Assembly (NCBI GenBank): GCA_023397675.1
Contig: JAEWTV010000031.1
Location: forward strand, 1 to 64,000
DNA: 64,000 nucleotides
Direction of reading: 5' to 3'
Source of the DNA: Bacillota bacterium
GTDB taxonomy: Bacteria; Bacillota; Clostridia; Acetivibrionales; JANLFN01
The position numbers and the translations under genes were made by a program. The notes below the pieces were generated by a model. It was not told the DNA's origin and did not search any database. It saw nothing but the letters and a program-made list of their open reading frames with translations. Of the stretch, positions 9,902-17,835 are shown piece after piece (position 1 is the first letter of the stretch; every line of letters begins with the position of its first letter).

Positions 9902-10550
9902 TACCTTTTTTTATAAATAAAACTCCCAGTATAACAAGTACAATAGCTATTATAAGACTTGTAAGTGAAATGTTTATATTCAGGTTGTCCATAATAACTG
10001 TTTCAAGAGGTTTTATAACAATACTGAAAAGAATTACAAGGCCTATTCCAATCATGATAATACCTATTGTTTTTTTAGCTGAAATAATCTTTTGCTTTAT
10101 TGCAGTAAGTTCATACCATGATTCATCGTACTTCAATTCTCCGGAATTTATTCTGTCCACTATTGCAAGTGAATCGAATATACTGTAAGAGATAAATAAC
10201 AGACTGAATGTAGGAATGAAGAAGCCTGGAAACCAGTAAAGAGTTGAGGAATCCGAAAAGAAAATGGCCAAAAAGAGTGATACAAACAAAAGCCCCATTA
10301 TAGCAAGACCTTTATTTATAAGACCCAAGTACATATGACTGATTCCGGGAATAAATCCAAGAAAAAAAGTCAGTATCTTATTTTTTTTATGAGTGCCAGA
10401 ATTATTTGAAGCAACATTTATGAATGTTTCAAGGCATTCGGTACAATAATTTTTCCCATTTATATTTATAGTACATTCATCGCACATTGGTTTACCACAG
10501 GAAATGCAAATCTGGGTAGCTTCTCTTTCAGAATGGTTTCTGCAGTTCAT
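9894..10550 (-). CDS. Membrane protein with N-terminal B-box-like zinc finger
   Basis: 218 residues. The first 45 residues carry a Cys/His pattern (CRNH, CISCGKPMCDECT, NYCTECLE) typical of B-box or zinc-ribbon heads on bacterial membrane proteins. Four or five hydrophobic segments follow, including ILTFFLGFIPGISHMYLG, a TM2/small-membrane-domain type motif, and two C-terminal segments that end in FIKKGKK. The ATG directly follows the TAA of the upstream gene and uses its own AAGGAGGG site, so the two are co-translated. It is the last gene of the sigma-factor operon. Its biochemical role is unknown; a link to the stress regulated by that sigma factor is inference. Confidence 0.75.
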   Translation of the reverse strand: MNCRNHSEREATQICISCGKPMCDECTININGKNYCTECLETFINVASNNSGTHKKNKILTFFLGFIPGISHMYLGLINKGLAIMGLLFVSLFLAIFFSDSSTLYWFPGFFIPTFSLLFISYSIFDSLAIVDRINSGELKYDESWYELTAIKQKIISAKKTIGIIMIGIGLVILFSIVIKPLETVIMDNLNINISLTSLIIAIVLVILGVLFIKKGKK

Positions 10551-10943
10551 TTATTTTCCCTCCTTTATTTTTACAACTGAATTGGTTATGGAACCGAATA
10601 AGTTCTTTACGTCGTTTTCAAAGACTGCAAACCCTTTTATATACTGGGGATTTTGACGTTGGGTAATGTTGGTGTTAACACTCTTTGAAATATACGGTTG
10701 GTAATTTCGTAGGAATGGTACAAAGAAGCTTGCAATAAGAATGCAAGAAGTTAGTACAAGACTAAAACCCAGTCTTCTGTAAAGCCTTGCAGAGCATGAC
10801 TTCAGTCTATCATCTGCAGGGTTGCTATGCAGTATTCCTAACTTGTAAATCGAATTCATCACAATGTTTGTTAAGCCTTCCGGAGCTTTTATCTTACGCA
10901 GAAATTCCGGCCTGTCATTTATATTTAATTTATCATACTTCAT
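10551..10943 (-). CDS. Probable membrane-anchored anti-sigma factor
   Basis: About 130 residues with a cytoplasmic N-terminal half (residues 1-65), one transmembrane segment (LGFSLVLTSCILIASFFVPF, about 66-85) and a short extracytoplasmic tail. I see no clear zinc-binding anti-sigma (ZAS) His-Cys motif, so the assignment rests on size, topology and position directly after an ECF sigma gene. I chose ATG 10943, five bases after the sigma stop, because GGGGG in the last sigma codons sits at good distance. An upstream in-frame ATG at 10958 would add five residues. Confidence 0.6.
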   Translation of the reverse strand: MKYDKLNINDRPEFLRKIKAPEGLTNIVMNSIYKLGILHSNPADDRLKSCSARLYRRLGFSLVLTSCILIASFFVPFLRNYQPYISKSVNTNITQRQNPQYIKGFAVFENDVKNLFGSITNSVVKIKEGK

Positions 10944-10948
10944 ACTAA

Positions 10949-11491
10949 TTACCCCCATGCTACTCCAAAGTCTTTTTTTAAGAGATTCCTGCCTCTGTAA
11001 AGCTGTGTTTCAACTGTTTTTACAGGAAGATCGAGCACAGCTGAAATTTCTTCATATGAAAGCTCCTGATAATAAAAGAGAATTAACACATCGACATATT
11101 TTTTGTCAAGTTTCATAATTGATTTATGTAATTCAACTGCCTTTGTATGTTCTAAAAATTTGTCTTCAGGACTTAAGTTACTGTCAACTGGTTCTGATAT
11201 ATCATCCAACGATACACCCGGAGGTTTGTTTTTATTCTTTCTGTACCAATCTATACATAAATTGTAGCTGATTCTGTAAATCCAGGTTGAAAACTTTGAA
11301 CCTCCGCGGAATTTATTCAGATTTTTATATATATTGATAAAAATTTCTTGTGATATATCTTCAGTTTCGTTAGAACAATAAGTAAATCTGTATATCAAAC
11401 TGAAAACATAGTCCCTGTACCTATCTACAATCTCTGAAAAGATGTGGATATTACCATTTAAGACTTGTTCAACTATTTCCTCATCAGTCAT
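10949..11491 (-). CDS. ECF-type RNA polymerase sigma-70 factor
   Basis: 180 residues with the two-domain ECF layout. Region 2 (about residues 25-85) includes DYVFSLIYRF, ETEDISQEIFI and FRGGSKFSTWIYRIS, the core-binding and -10 recognition helices. Region 4 (about 115-175) has the helix-turn-helix LSYEEISAVLDLPVKTVETQ followed by RGRNLLKK. Regions 1 and 3 are absent, as expected for the ECF class. It leads an operon with a probable membrane anti-sigma factor and a zinc-finger membrane protein, the usual design for sensing envelope signals. The start ATG 11491 has GGGGATGATGG upstream. The regulon cannot be deduced from this window. Confidence 0.92.
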   Translation of the reverse strand: MTDEEIVEQVLNGNIHIFSEIVDRYRDYVFSLIYRFTYCSNETEDISQEIFINIYKNLNKFRGGSKFSTWIYRISYNLCIDWYRKNKNKPPGVSLDDISEPVDSNLSPEDKFLEHTKAVELHKSIMKLDKKYVDVLILFYYQELSYEEISAVLDLPVKTVETQLYRGRNLLKKDFGVAWG

Positions 11492-11558
11492 TAATATCCA
11501 TCATCCCCTTTGTACTAAGTAACTATAAACATTAAAAATACAATAAAAATATACATCT

Positions 11559-12902
11559 TTATGATGGCATGTACAATATTTTTTGTTCCATTATCTCATA
11601 AAGTTTTTCAAGCCTTCTTTTAACAAAATCTTTTTCAGATACGAATTCCTTTTTCATACCTATATTTGCAAGCGTAAAAATAATCGGATTTCTCCAATTA
11701 GCAGGAAATCTATGAATTGTACTTTTAAGACTGAAGAAATTCTCCTTTACATACTGATACCCGTTATATAGATCCCCCAGTGACATGTTTCTTGGGATAT
11801 ATGTGGGGGTGCAGTGGTCATAAAATTGCCAATCTTCTGTTATTAGTCTGTTTTGTTCTTTTAAACGTTGGTAAACATCGGTACCGGGGTAAGGAGTAAG
11901 TATATTAAAAGTTGCTGAAGGTATCTTTGACTTGTATAAGAATTCCAATGTTTCATCAAACACTGATTTATTATCATCGTCAAATCCAAAAACAAGGGAT
12001 GCGTGAAATACAATCCCATAGCTCATGACCTTTGAAATCGCATCCAGAATGTCTGCCTGGCTTTTCATACTTTTACTGAATCTTTTCATTTTTTCCTCAG
12101 ATACTGTTTCAAGGCCGAAGAATAGACCCCTACATCCGCTTTCGGAAGCAAGTTTTAATAATTCAGTATTCTTAATAAATGAAACAGAAGCTTGGCCTAC
12201 CCATTGTATATTTAATTCCTTAAGCGCATTAAACAGTTCTTTCGCATATACCTGATCTCCAACAATATTATCATCAAGAAACATAAAGCGGGAAGTGTGA
12301 GCATTCTGGATATCCCTGATAACGTTATCCACAGATACGTGCCTTATCTTTCTGCCAAAAAATTTCCAAACACTGCAAAAATCGCATGAGTATGGACATC
12401 CTCTGGATGTAACTATGGGCTGCAAGCCGAGAGCAGTATTTTTACTTAAAAATTCTCTTCTTGGCAAGGGGTAGTCATCCAGACATTCAGCAATACCACC
12501 ATTATAATATGGTTTCATTCTATCCATTTCACAATCTTGTAGCATTTCATTCCAAACTGGCTCTGCTTCACCTATCATTACAGAATCACAATGCATCTTT
12601 GCTTCTTCAGGCAAAACTGTAGGGTGAATGCCTCCAAGTACCACCTTTTTGCCTCTTTTTCTGAATTCATCTGCTATTTGATACGCTCTCACAGCTGTAC
12701 CAGTCATACTTGTAATTCCAACAAGATCGCAGTCTGAATTAAAATCTATTTTTTCGTCTTCCTCTTCTATTATCTTAACATTATGATTTTCTGGTGTAAC
12801 AGCTGCAATGTATAGTAAGGAAATCATAGGAAAGCGAATTGATTTGACAGTGTTCTTTTCTGAATTTATGTCCTTTACAGGTGCAATTAACAGTATTTTC
12901 AT
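11559..12902 (-). CDS. B12-binding domain radical SAM protein
   Basis: 447 residues. Residues 1-140 form a Rossmann-like cobalamin-binding domain (LLIAPVKD, VGITSMTGTA, KKVVLGGIHPTVLPEEA). The radical SAM core starts at C169, C173 and C176 (CPYSCDFC), which hold the [4Fe-4S] cluster that cleaves S-adenosylmethionine, followed by FMFLDDN and GLFFGLETVSEE. The C-terminal 90 residues are family-specific. Such proteins are usually methylases or ring-forming enzymes acting on lipids or natural products; the substrate is not evident. It ends 67 bp before the ECF sigma gene on the same strand, so it may belong to that transcript. AGGAAC precedes the ATG. Confidence 0.88.
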   Translation of the reverse strand: MKILLIAPVKDINSEKNTVKSIRFPMISLLYIAAVTPENHNVKIIEEEDEKIDFNSDCDLVGITSMTGTAVRAYQIADEFRKRGKKVVLGGIHPTVLPEEAKMHCDSVMIGEAEPVWNEMLQDCEMDRMKPYYNGGIAECLDDYPLPRREFLSKNTALGLQPIVTSRGCPYSCDFCSVWKFFGRKIRHVSVDNVIRDIQNAHTSRFMFLDDNIVGDQVYAKELFNALKELNIQWVGQASVSFIKNTELLKLASESGCRGLFFGLETVSEEKMKRFSKSMKSQADILDAISKVMSYGIVFHASLVFGFDDDNKSVFDETLEFLYKSKIPSATFNILTPYPGTDVYQRLKEQNRLITEDWQFYDHCTPTYIPRNMSLGDLYNGYQYVKENFFSLKSTIHRFPANWRNPIIFTLANIGMKKEFVSEKDFVKRRLEKLYEIMEQKILYMPS

Positions 12903-13168
12903 AATTTGTTCCTATACTTTTGGTATAGCCTTTCTTTTTAAAAATATTATTTGATAAAAAGTTAACTTTTATATCAGTTATTTATATAGACGATGCAAAT
13001 ATAATAACCACTTCAAAAATATTAATGATAATTCTTACAGCGTGCTAAAATATTTGAATAACAATTACTACTATGTTAACATTTACATACAGTGATTCTT
13101 AACTGAGTTTTATGAATGGATATTATATAAAACTTATAGCTATACTATTTTTGCAAGGAGAAACTTTA

Positions 13169-13699
13169 ATGATTGAAGATGTTGATGTTCCGGTAGTGCA
13201 CCCCTGGATAAGGTTTTTCGCAAGATCTATGGACGGGATTATTTCATCCTTAGTTATTTTAGGTTTATGGGTGTTGATATCACCGGATTCTTATATTAAA
13301 TGGGCTTACAGCTATGGAAGGTATATCTCTATTACCCTTATAATATGGGCTTTTATTGAAGCTCTTTTGCTTTCAACATGGGGGACAACTCCCGGTAAAT
13401 GGCTTCTTAGGGTAAAGGTAAGGAATTTGGACGGAAAAAAGCTTACATATATCCAAGCCTTATACAGAGCACTTTCTGTTTGGGGTATGGGTGAGGGCTG
13501 CGGAATCGGTTTTGTAAGTATTATCACTTATACATTTTCAAATTTCAGGCTTGTATCAAAAGGCATTACAGCGTGGGATGAAAAGGGTGAATTCCGTGTT
13601 TCGCATAAACCGGTAGGATATATAAGGGGAGCAATTGCAGCTGTAATACTGGTAGGAATACCTTTTATTGCTTATTATACAGGTTATGCAACAATTTAA
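13169..13699 (+). CDS. RDD family membrane protein
   Basis: About 176 residues with the RDD pattern: a conserved Arg early (WIRFFARSMDG), a central TTPGKWLLRVKVRN segment with the Gly-Lys motif after the second membrane span, and three to four hydrophobic segments. RDD proteins are poorly characterised inner-membrane proteins, some linked to Na+/H+ transport. I chose ATG 13169 because AAGGAG sits at ideal spacing; an upstream ATG at 13112 lacks a ribosome site and adds 19 residues not typical of the family. A PAP2 gene follows 33 bp later, probably in the same transcript. Confidence 0.8.
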   Translation: MIEDVDVPVVHPWIRFFARSMDGIISSLVILGLWVLISPDSYIKWAYSYGRYISITLIIWAFIEALLLSTWGTTPGKWLLRVKVRNLDGKKLTYIQALYRALSVWGMGEGCGIGFVSIITYTFSNFRLVSKGITAWDEKGEFRVSHKPVGYIRGAIAAVILVGIPFIAYYTGYATI

Positions 13700-13732
13700 A
13701 GGTTAAAATAAATAAATCAATTGGAGATACAA

Positions 13733-14272
13733 ATGATTGATTTTATAGAGCAATTAGATACAAATATTTTAAATTCTATTTACAATGATTTGCATAATAA
13801 AGTACTTGATTTTATTATGCCAATTATTACTTTTTTGGGAAATGGCTATTTATTATGGATAGTTGTCGCTATAGTTTTAACTATAAGCAAAAAGTATAGA
13901 AAAGCCGGTATAACAATGGCATTGGCTCTAATTCTTTGTGCTATATTTGGTGAAACATTAATTAAGAATATTATTAAAAGACCGAGGCCCTATGAAGGAG
14001 TTGCCGGTATACAGCTTTTAATTCCAAAGCTGTCATCATATTCTTTCCCATCGGGGCACACCTTGTCTTCTTTCGCTGCTGCTTTCGTAGTTTTTAAATA
14101 CATTAGAAAATGGGCAATACCTGCTTTTGTAATTGCGGCACTCATTGCTTTTTCAAGAATGTATCTGTATGTGCATTACCCCTCAGATGTTCTTATGGGA
14201 GCGGTTCTGGGAATTTTCTTTGCTTGGATTGCATTTAAAATACCTGTTAACAGGGTATTAAAAATAGACTGA
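13733..14272 (+). CDS. PAP2 family lipid phosphatase
   Basis: Integral membrane phosphatase of about 179 residues with the complete acid-phosphatase signature in order: KNIIKRPRP, then PSGH, then SRMYLYVHYPSD, which carries the catalytic His and Asp. Five or six transmembrane segments surround these motifs. Relatives dephosphorylate undecaprenyl diphosphate or phosphatidic acid on the outer face of the membrane, and the exact substrate is not deducible. ATG 13733 has TTGGAG six bases upstream; the TTG at 13721 lies within that ribosome site and is unlikely to be the start. Confidence 0.88.
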   Translation: MIDFIEQLDTNILNSIYNDLHNKVLDFIMPIITFLGNGYLLWIVVAIVLTISKKYRKAGITMALALILCAIFGETLIKNIIKRPRPYEGVAGIQLLIPKLSSYSFPSGHTLSSFAAAFVVFKYIRKWAIPAFVIAALIAFSRMYLYVHYPSDVLMGAVLGIFFAWIAFKIPVNRVLKID

Positions 14273-14318
14273 TTTATAATAACTACAATTCACAATATGG
14301 TTTTATTTTACTTTTTTA

Positions 14319-14348
14319 TTGATGTACAAGGTATTTGGTTGATATAAT
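14319..14348 (+). promoter_or_regulatory. Sigma-A-type promoter for the first GYF-2-like gene
   Basis: TTGATG (14319-14324), an 18-bp spacer and TATAAT (14343-14348) lie about 30 bp before the translation start region. Seen in sequence; untested. Confidence 0.6.
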
Positions 14349-14378
14349 CGTTTTAGTGATAACAGGGGGGTGGGTATT

Positions 14379-15659
14379 ATTAAAAAATACATTTTTGTTA
14401 ATGGCAATGAAAAACTGCCAATTGATAATATCGAACAGCTAAGGGCACTTCTTGGTTCCGGAAAAATCTTAAAAGATACGTTCCTTTTTGATGAACAAAC
14501 TCAAGGGTGGGTGAATGTCCAGCAAATACCTGAGTATAATCAGTTGGTTACACAAGCTTACAGTACTCAATACCAGACAAACCAACCCTATCAGCAGCCT
14601 AACATTCAACAGCAAAATGTTCCAAATAATTCTCAAGGCCCGGCTTACGCGCCTAATCAGGGTAATAGCGAAAAACAGGCTTATCCTAATCAAGGCTACA
14701 GCCAGGGACAGCCATTCAACCCGAATAACACCTATAATCCCAACCAGGGCTATAACCCAAACCAGGCGTATAATCAGAACGCACCATTCAATGCTAATCA
14801 AGGCTACAATCAAAACCTGAATTATGTTCCCAACATGGGTTATATGCAGGGACAGCCATATATGCAAGGGCCAGTTCCCAAAAAACGCGGCAAAGCTGGT
14901 ATAATAGCATTAATACTGGTACTAGTTTTAGCAGCACTTGGTGTAGGTGCATATTTCGTGTTTTTCAAGGGCTCGGGTTTAACTGCAGAACAAAAAAGCA
15001 GTGCACAGGATAGACTTATAAGTATTGCAACACAGTATAACTCACATAAAACTATCGCCAATGAACCTGAATCAAAGGATAAGTATGGTTCCATGGCACC
15101 TATAGTAAGTGCTTATCAGGATCATTTTTATACTATTCAGCAGGGCCAGAACAAGATTCAAAACGAAATTACCAATTTAAACGTAAAAGGTATTTTTACT
15201 CAGGAGGTTTTAGGAAACATCGAAAAGATTAAGCAAACAAGAACGAAATTAAAAAACTACCTTAGCGCATATAAAAAGTATGAAGATAATGTAAGAGACA
15301 GTATAACAGAATGCAGGAAAAAGGTTGCTGATAATACTAAGGACAGTACTGTTTTCCTGACTAAGATGGTAAAGTTTACTGATGACAATACTGAATCCTG
15401 GGAAAAATTCTTCAAAGTGGAAGAAAACTTTATTCAAAAGCTTGATGAACTCCTTGGATATCTTGCCGACCGACAGGGTAGTTATACTGTTACAAGCGGT
15501 GGGCAGATACAATTTGAATCGAGTGCAGATGTAACAGATTATAATAAAATATATAAAGATATGAATAGTTATGCGCAGAATGAAGTTGATATTGAAAAGG
15601 AAATGTCGCAGACAAATCAAAAGAATATAGATGTTTTAAAAACCAACAAAGGTAAATAA
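14379..15659 (+). CDS. GYF-2-like membrane protein with Gln/Asn/Tyr-rich linker (paralogue 1)
   Basis: About 426 residues. Residues 1-55 resemble the GYF-2/DUF4339 fold (YIFVNGNE, GSGKILKDTFLF, QGWVNVQQIPE). Residues 60-165 form a low-complexity Gln/Asn/Tyr/Pro linker built on NQGYNPNQ-like units. One transmembrane helix (GIIALILVLVLAALGVGAYF) follows a KKRGK stop-transfer, then an extracytoplasmic helical domain of about 220 residues. The likely start is ATT 14379 or 14376 behind GGGGGG. A GTG at 14370 lies inside the G-run with no room for a ribosome site. The adjacent paralogue at 15824 has the same problem, with ATC in the matching position. A hairpin terminator follows. Function unknown. 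Confidence 0.8.
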   Translation: MKKYIFVNGNEKLPIDNIEQLRALLGSGKILKDTFLFDEQTQGWVNVQQIPEYNQLVTQAYSTQYQTNQPYQQPNIQQQNVPNNSQGPAYAPNQGNSEKQAYPNQGYSQGQPFNPNNTYNPNQGYNPNQAYNQNAPFNANQGYNQNLNYVPNMGYMQGQPYMQGPVPKKRGKAGIIALILVLVLAALGVGAYFVFFKGSGLTAEQKSSAQDRLISIATQYNSHKTIANEPESKDKYGSMAPIVSAYQDHFYTIQQGQNKIQNEITNLNVKGIFTQEVLGNIEKIKQTRTKLKNYLSAYKKYEDNVRDSITECRKKVADNTKDSTVFLTKMVKFTDDNTESWEKFFKVEENFIQKLDELLGYLADRQGSYTVTSGGQIQFESSADVTDYNKIYKDMNSYAQNEVDIEKEMSQTNQKNIDVLKTNKGK

Positions 15660-15686
15660 TAAGGATTAAGTATTTGATTATAAAAT

Positions 15687-15721
15687 AAAGTTTAACCTTT
15701 ACAGGTTGAACTTTTCTTTTT
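15687..15721 (+). terminator. Intrinsic terminator after paralogue 1
   Basis: A 12-bp stem AAAGTTTAACCT with AGGTTGAACTTT on the other side, a 4-nt loop (TTAC) and a T-rich tail. It separates the two tandem paralogues into independent transcripts. Confidence 0.85.
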
Positions 15722-15823
15722 AACTGCATTTTTTTACAAATTAACAGTGACATTTTGATTTCATTTTATTAAAATAAATATGTGAATTTGTTATATTTAT
15801 ATATCTAAACGGGGGGAATTGTT

Positions 15824-17035
15824 ATCAAAAGATATTTTTATGTAAATGGTAACGAAAGATATTTAATTGAAAGCCTAGAGCAATTTAAGGCACTTGTTGG
15901 TTCTGGTAAGATAACGAAAGATACATTTTTACTTGATGAAGAAACTCAAGCATGGGTAGGGGTTCTCCAGATACCTGAATTCGGACAGTTTTTTATGTCC
16001 AATCCAGCTTCACCATACCCGCCTAATCAACAATTCCAACAGCAGGCTTATCAGCAGAACTATCAAAATCCTGGATTTAATACTAACCAGGGGTTTAATC
16101 CTAATCAAAATTACAATCAGGGTCAAGGTTTTAACTATAATGTAAACTACCCTCAACCGCCTAAAAAGAAAGGCAAAGTAGCAGCAATAGTACTTGCAAT
16201 TGTTTTTGTAGTTGCCGGTTTAGGTGCAGGTGCATATTTCCTCTTCCTTAAGGACTCGGATAAAGGAACTGCAAATGAACAAAAAATAGAATCTACTAAA
16301 AAAGTAGAATCAACAAAAAAAGTATCCACAAACAAAGTTACACATGAACAAGAAGTTCAAGCAACAAAAAAAATAGTATCTCTCGCATCTAACTTTAGTT
16401 CAGGTTCAGGAAGCTTATCTCCAAAACTGTCATCCGAAAATTCTGAAGATGATTACGGAGCTTTATATCCGATAGTAGAGGCTACAGAGAAATATTACAT
16501 GGAAATTCAGAAAGGGAAAGAGGATGCTGAGAAGGCGATTCAAGACCTTACTTCCGAGTCTGTGTTTTCAAAAGAAATATTGAGTAATCCGGGCAAATTG
16601 AGTGAAGCAAAATCTAAGATTAACAAATTTGTAACAGTAATAAAGGATTTTGAAGACCTTATTATATCAAGCACTGAGAAATTTCAAAAAACAATTCAGG
16701 ATTCTGATGTACCTAGCAGCTTTAAAAGCGATTTTCTAGATGGGTTCGAAAAAGGCAACAGCCAAACGATGGATTTACTTAAGAGAGTTTTTAATGCTTA
16801 TGAAACTGCACTAACCAGGTTCGGCGATTTATTTGCATTCCTACAAAGTAAACAAGGTAACTATAAGGTATCTGCAGATGCAACAATCAGTTTTTATACA
16901 GATGGAGATACAGATGCCTACAATGAAATTTTCACTGATATGCAAGATGCCCTCGAAAAGGGAGAACAACTGCAAAAAGAACTAGAAGATAAGTCTACAA
17001 AGGCTTTTGAAAGCTTGGACGACTTTGCGGATTAA
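15824..17035 (+). CDS. GYF-2-like membrane protein (paralogue 2), apparent ATC start
   Basis: About 403 residues and clearly paralogous to the preceding gene: N-terminal YFYVNGNE, GSGKITKDTFLL and QAWVGVLQIPEF, a Gln/Asn-rich linker, a KKKGK-flanked membrane helix (VAAIVLAIVFVVAGLGAGAYF), a Lys/Thr-rich stretch (ESTKKVESTKKV) and an extracytoplasmic domain. The homologous N-terminus is encoded from 15824, but between the in-frame TAA at 15806 and ATG 15995 there is no ATG, GTG, TTG or CTG. GGGGGG at 15811-15816 is seven bases before ATC 15824. Starting at ATG 15995 would delete the conserved 57-residue domain. Function unknown. Confidence 0.78.
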   Translation: MKRYFYVNGNERYLIESLEQFKALVGSGKITKDTFLLDEETQAWVGVLQIPEFGQFFMSNPASPYPPNQQFQQQAYQQNYQNPGFNTNQGFNPNQNYNQGQGFNYNVNYPQPPKKKGKVAAIVLAIVFVVAGLGAGAYFLFLKDSDKGTANEQKIESTKKVESTKKVSTNKVTHEQEVQATKKIVSLASNFSSGSGSLSPKLSSENSEDDYGALYPIVEATEKYYMEIQKGKEDAEKAIQDLTSESVFSKEILSNPGKLSEAKSKINKFVTVIKDFEDLIISSTEKFQKTIQDSDVPSSFKSDFLDGFEKGNSQTMDLLKRVFNAYETALTRFGDLFAFLQSKQGNYKVSADATISFYTDGDTDAYNEIFTDMQDALEKGEQLQKELEDKSTKAFESLDDFAD

Positions 17036-17050
17036 TATTAACCCATCTAA

Positions 17051-17083
17051 AAAGGCTTAACCTTAACAGGTTAAGCCTTTTTT
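17051..17083 (+). terminator. Intrinsic terminator after paralogue 2
   Basis: A 12-bp perfect stem (AAAGGCTTAACC and GGTTAAGCCTTT) with a 6-nt loop and a T-run. Confidence 0.9.
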
Positions 17084-17166
17084 GTATAAAATTTACTTTT
17101 GCATCTTCCCTTTTTTCTCACATTAGTGTAAAATAAAATAAAATATTACAAAATGTGGGGGAAACG

Positions 17167-17826
17167 ATGAGGAAAAAGTCACAAAAAGGAAGTATTACAG
17201 TTGAATCGTCATTAATAATTCCTATTGTTATATTCTGCATAATAGCAGTACTTTATTTTCTTATACTGCTTTATCAGCAGGTGTATTCACTTTCCGTTTC
17301 AGACAATGCAGCTGAAAGAGGTGCTGCATCTTGGAGTAATAGCAGGAAAGACGTAGAAACAGGGAGACTTGGTATTAATGATGTGGGAAAAGATGGTTTG
17401 TACTGGAGATTATTTGATGGAAAGAGTTCATTAAAACAGGATAAAATTCTTAACTATATAGGGAAGCCTGGACAAAGCACATCCTTATTAAATAAACGAA
17501 GTATTCTAAGTAATATATCACAAGAGGGAAAAATCAATTTCTCAAATTATGTTATCTACAAAAATATCAGCGTTTCAATTATTAAAAACAGCAAAATACC
17601 TGTCTCAGGAGTAACCGGAGGATTTGGAATTGTAAACGGCTATAAAACCTCTTCATTTTCTGCTCAGCCAATAAACGATCCGGTGGAGCTTATAAGAAAT
17701 TTGGACTTTGCGGCGGATATTGAAAAGGAGCTGGAAAGAAAAAATCCGGGCTTGGCAAATTTGGTCCAAAAAACAGGTGAGATTATAACTACTATAAAGG
17801 ATAAAATTCAAGAATTTTTAAATTAA
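17167..17826 (+). CDS. TadE-like pseudopilin
   Basis: About 219 residues with a type IV pseudopilin-like head: short basic start (RKKSQKG), SITVESSLIIPIVIF with the conserved Glu after Thr-Val, and a hydrophobic helix to about residue 40. The rest is predicted extracytoplasmic. TadE-like minor pseudopilins belong to Flp/Tad pilus or secretion assemblies. ATG 17167 follows GTGGGGG; a GTG at 17155 lies in that ribosome site. Two further Tad-like genes and a peptidase-like gene follow closely, so this is the first gene of a probable operon (gaps 9 bp, 16 bp, then an overlap). Confidence 0.8.
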   Translation: MRKKSQKGSITVESSLIIPIVIFCIIAVLYFLILLYQQVYSLSVSDNAAERGAASWSNSRKDVETGRLGINDVGKDGLYWRLFDGKSSLKQDKILNYIGKPGQSTSLLNKRSILSNISQEGKINFSNYVIYKNISVSIIKNSKIPVSGVTGGFGIVNGYKTSSFSAQPINDPVELIRNLDFAADIEKELERKNPGLANLVQKTGEIITTIKDKIQEFLN

Positions 17827-17835
17827 GGAGGTTGT

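Noticed and set aside
9856..10188. 110-residue open frame on the plus strand
   Set aside because: Antisense to the zinc-finger membrane protein gene, which has Cys/His motifs and a ribosome site; the plus frame has neither.
13112..13168. Longer N-terminus for the RDD protein
   Set aside because: No ribosome site at ATG 13112, while ATG 13169 has AAGGAG at ideal distance.
14515..14820. Open frames on both strands across the Gln/Asn-rich linker
   Set aside because: They arise from the repetitive codons of the linker; only one frame continues into the membrane helix and outer domain.
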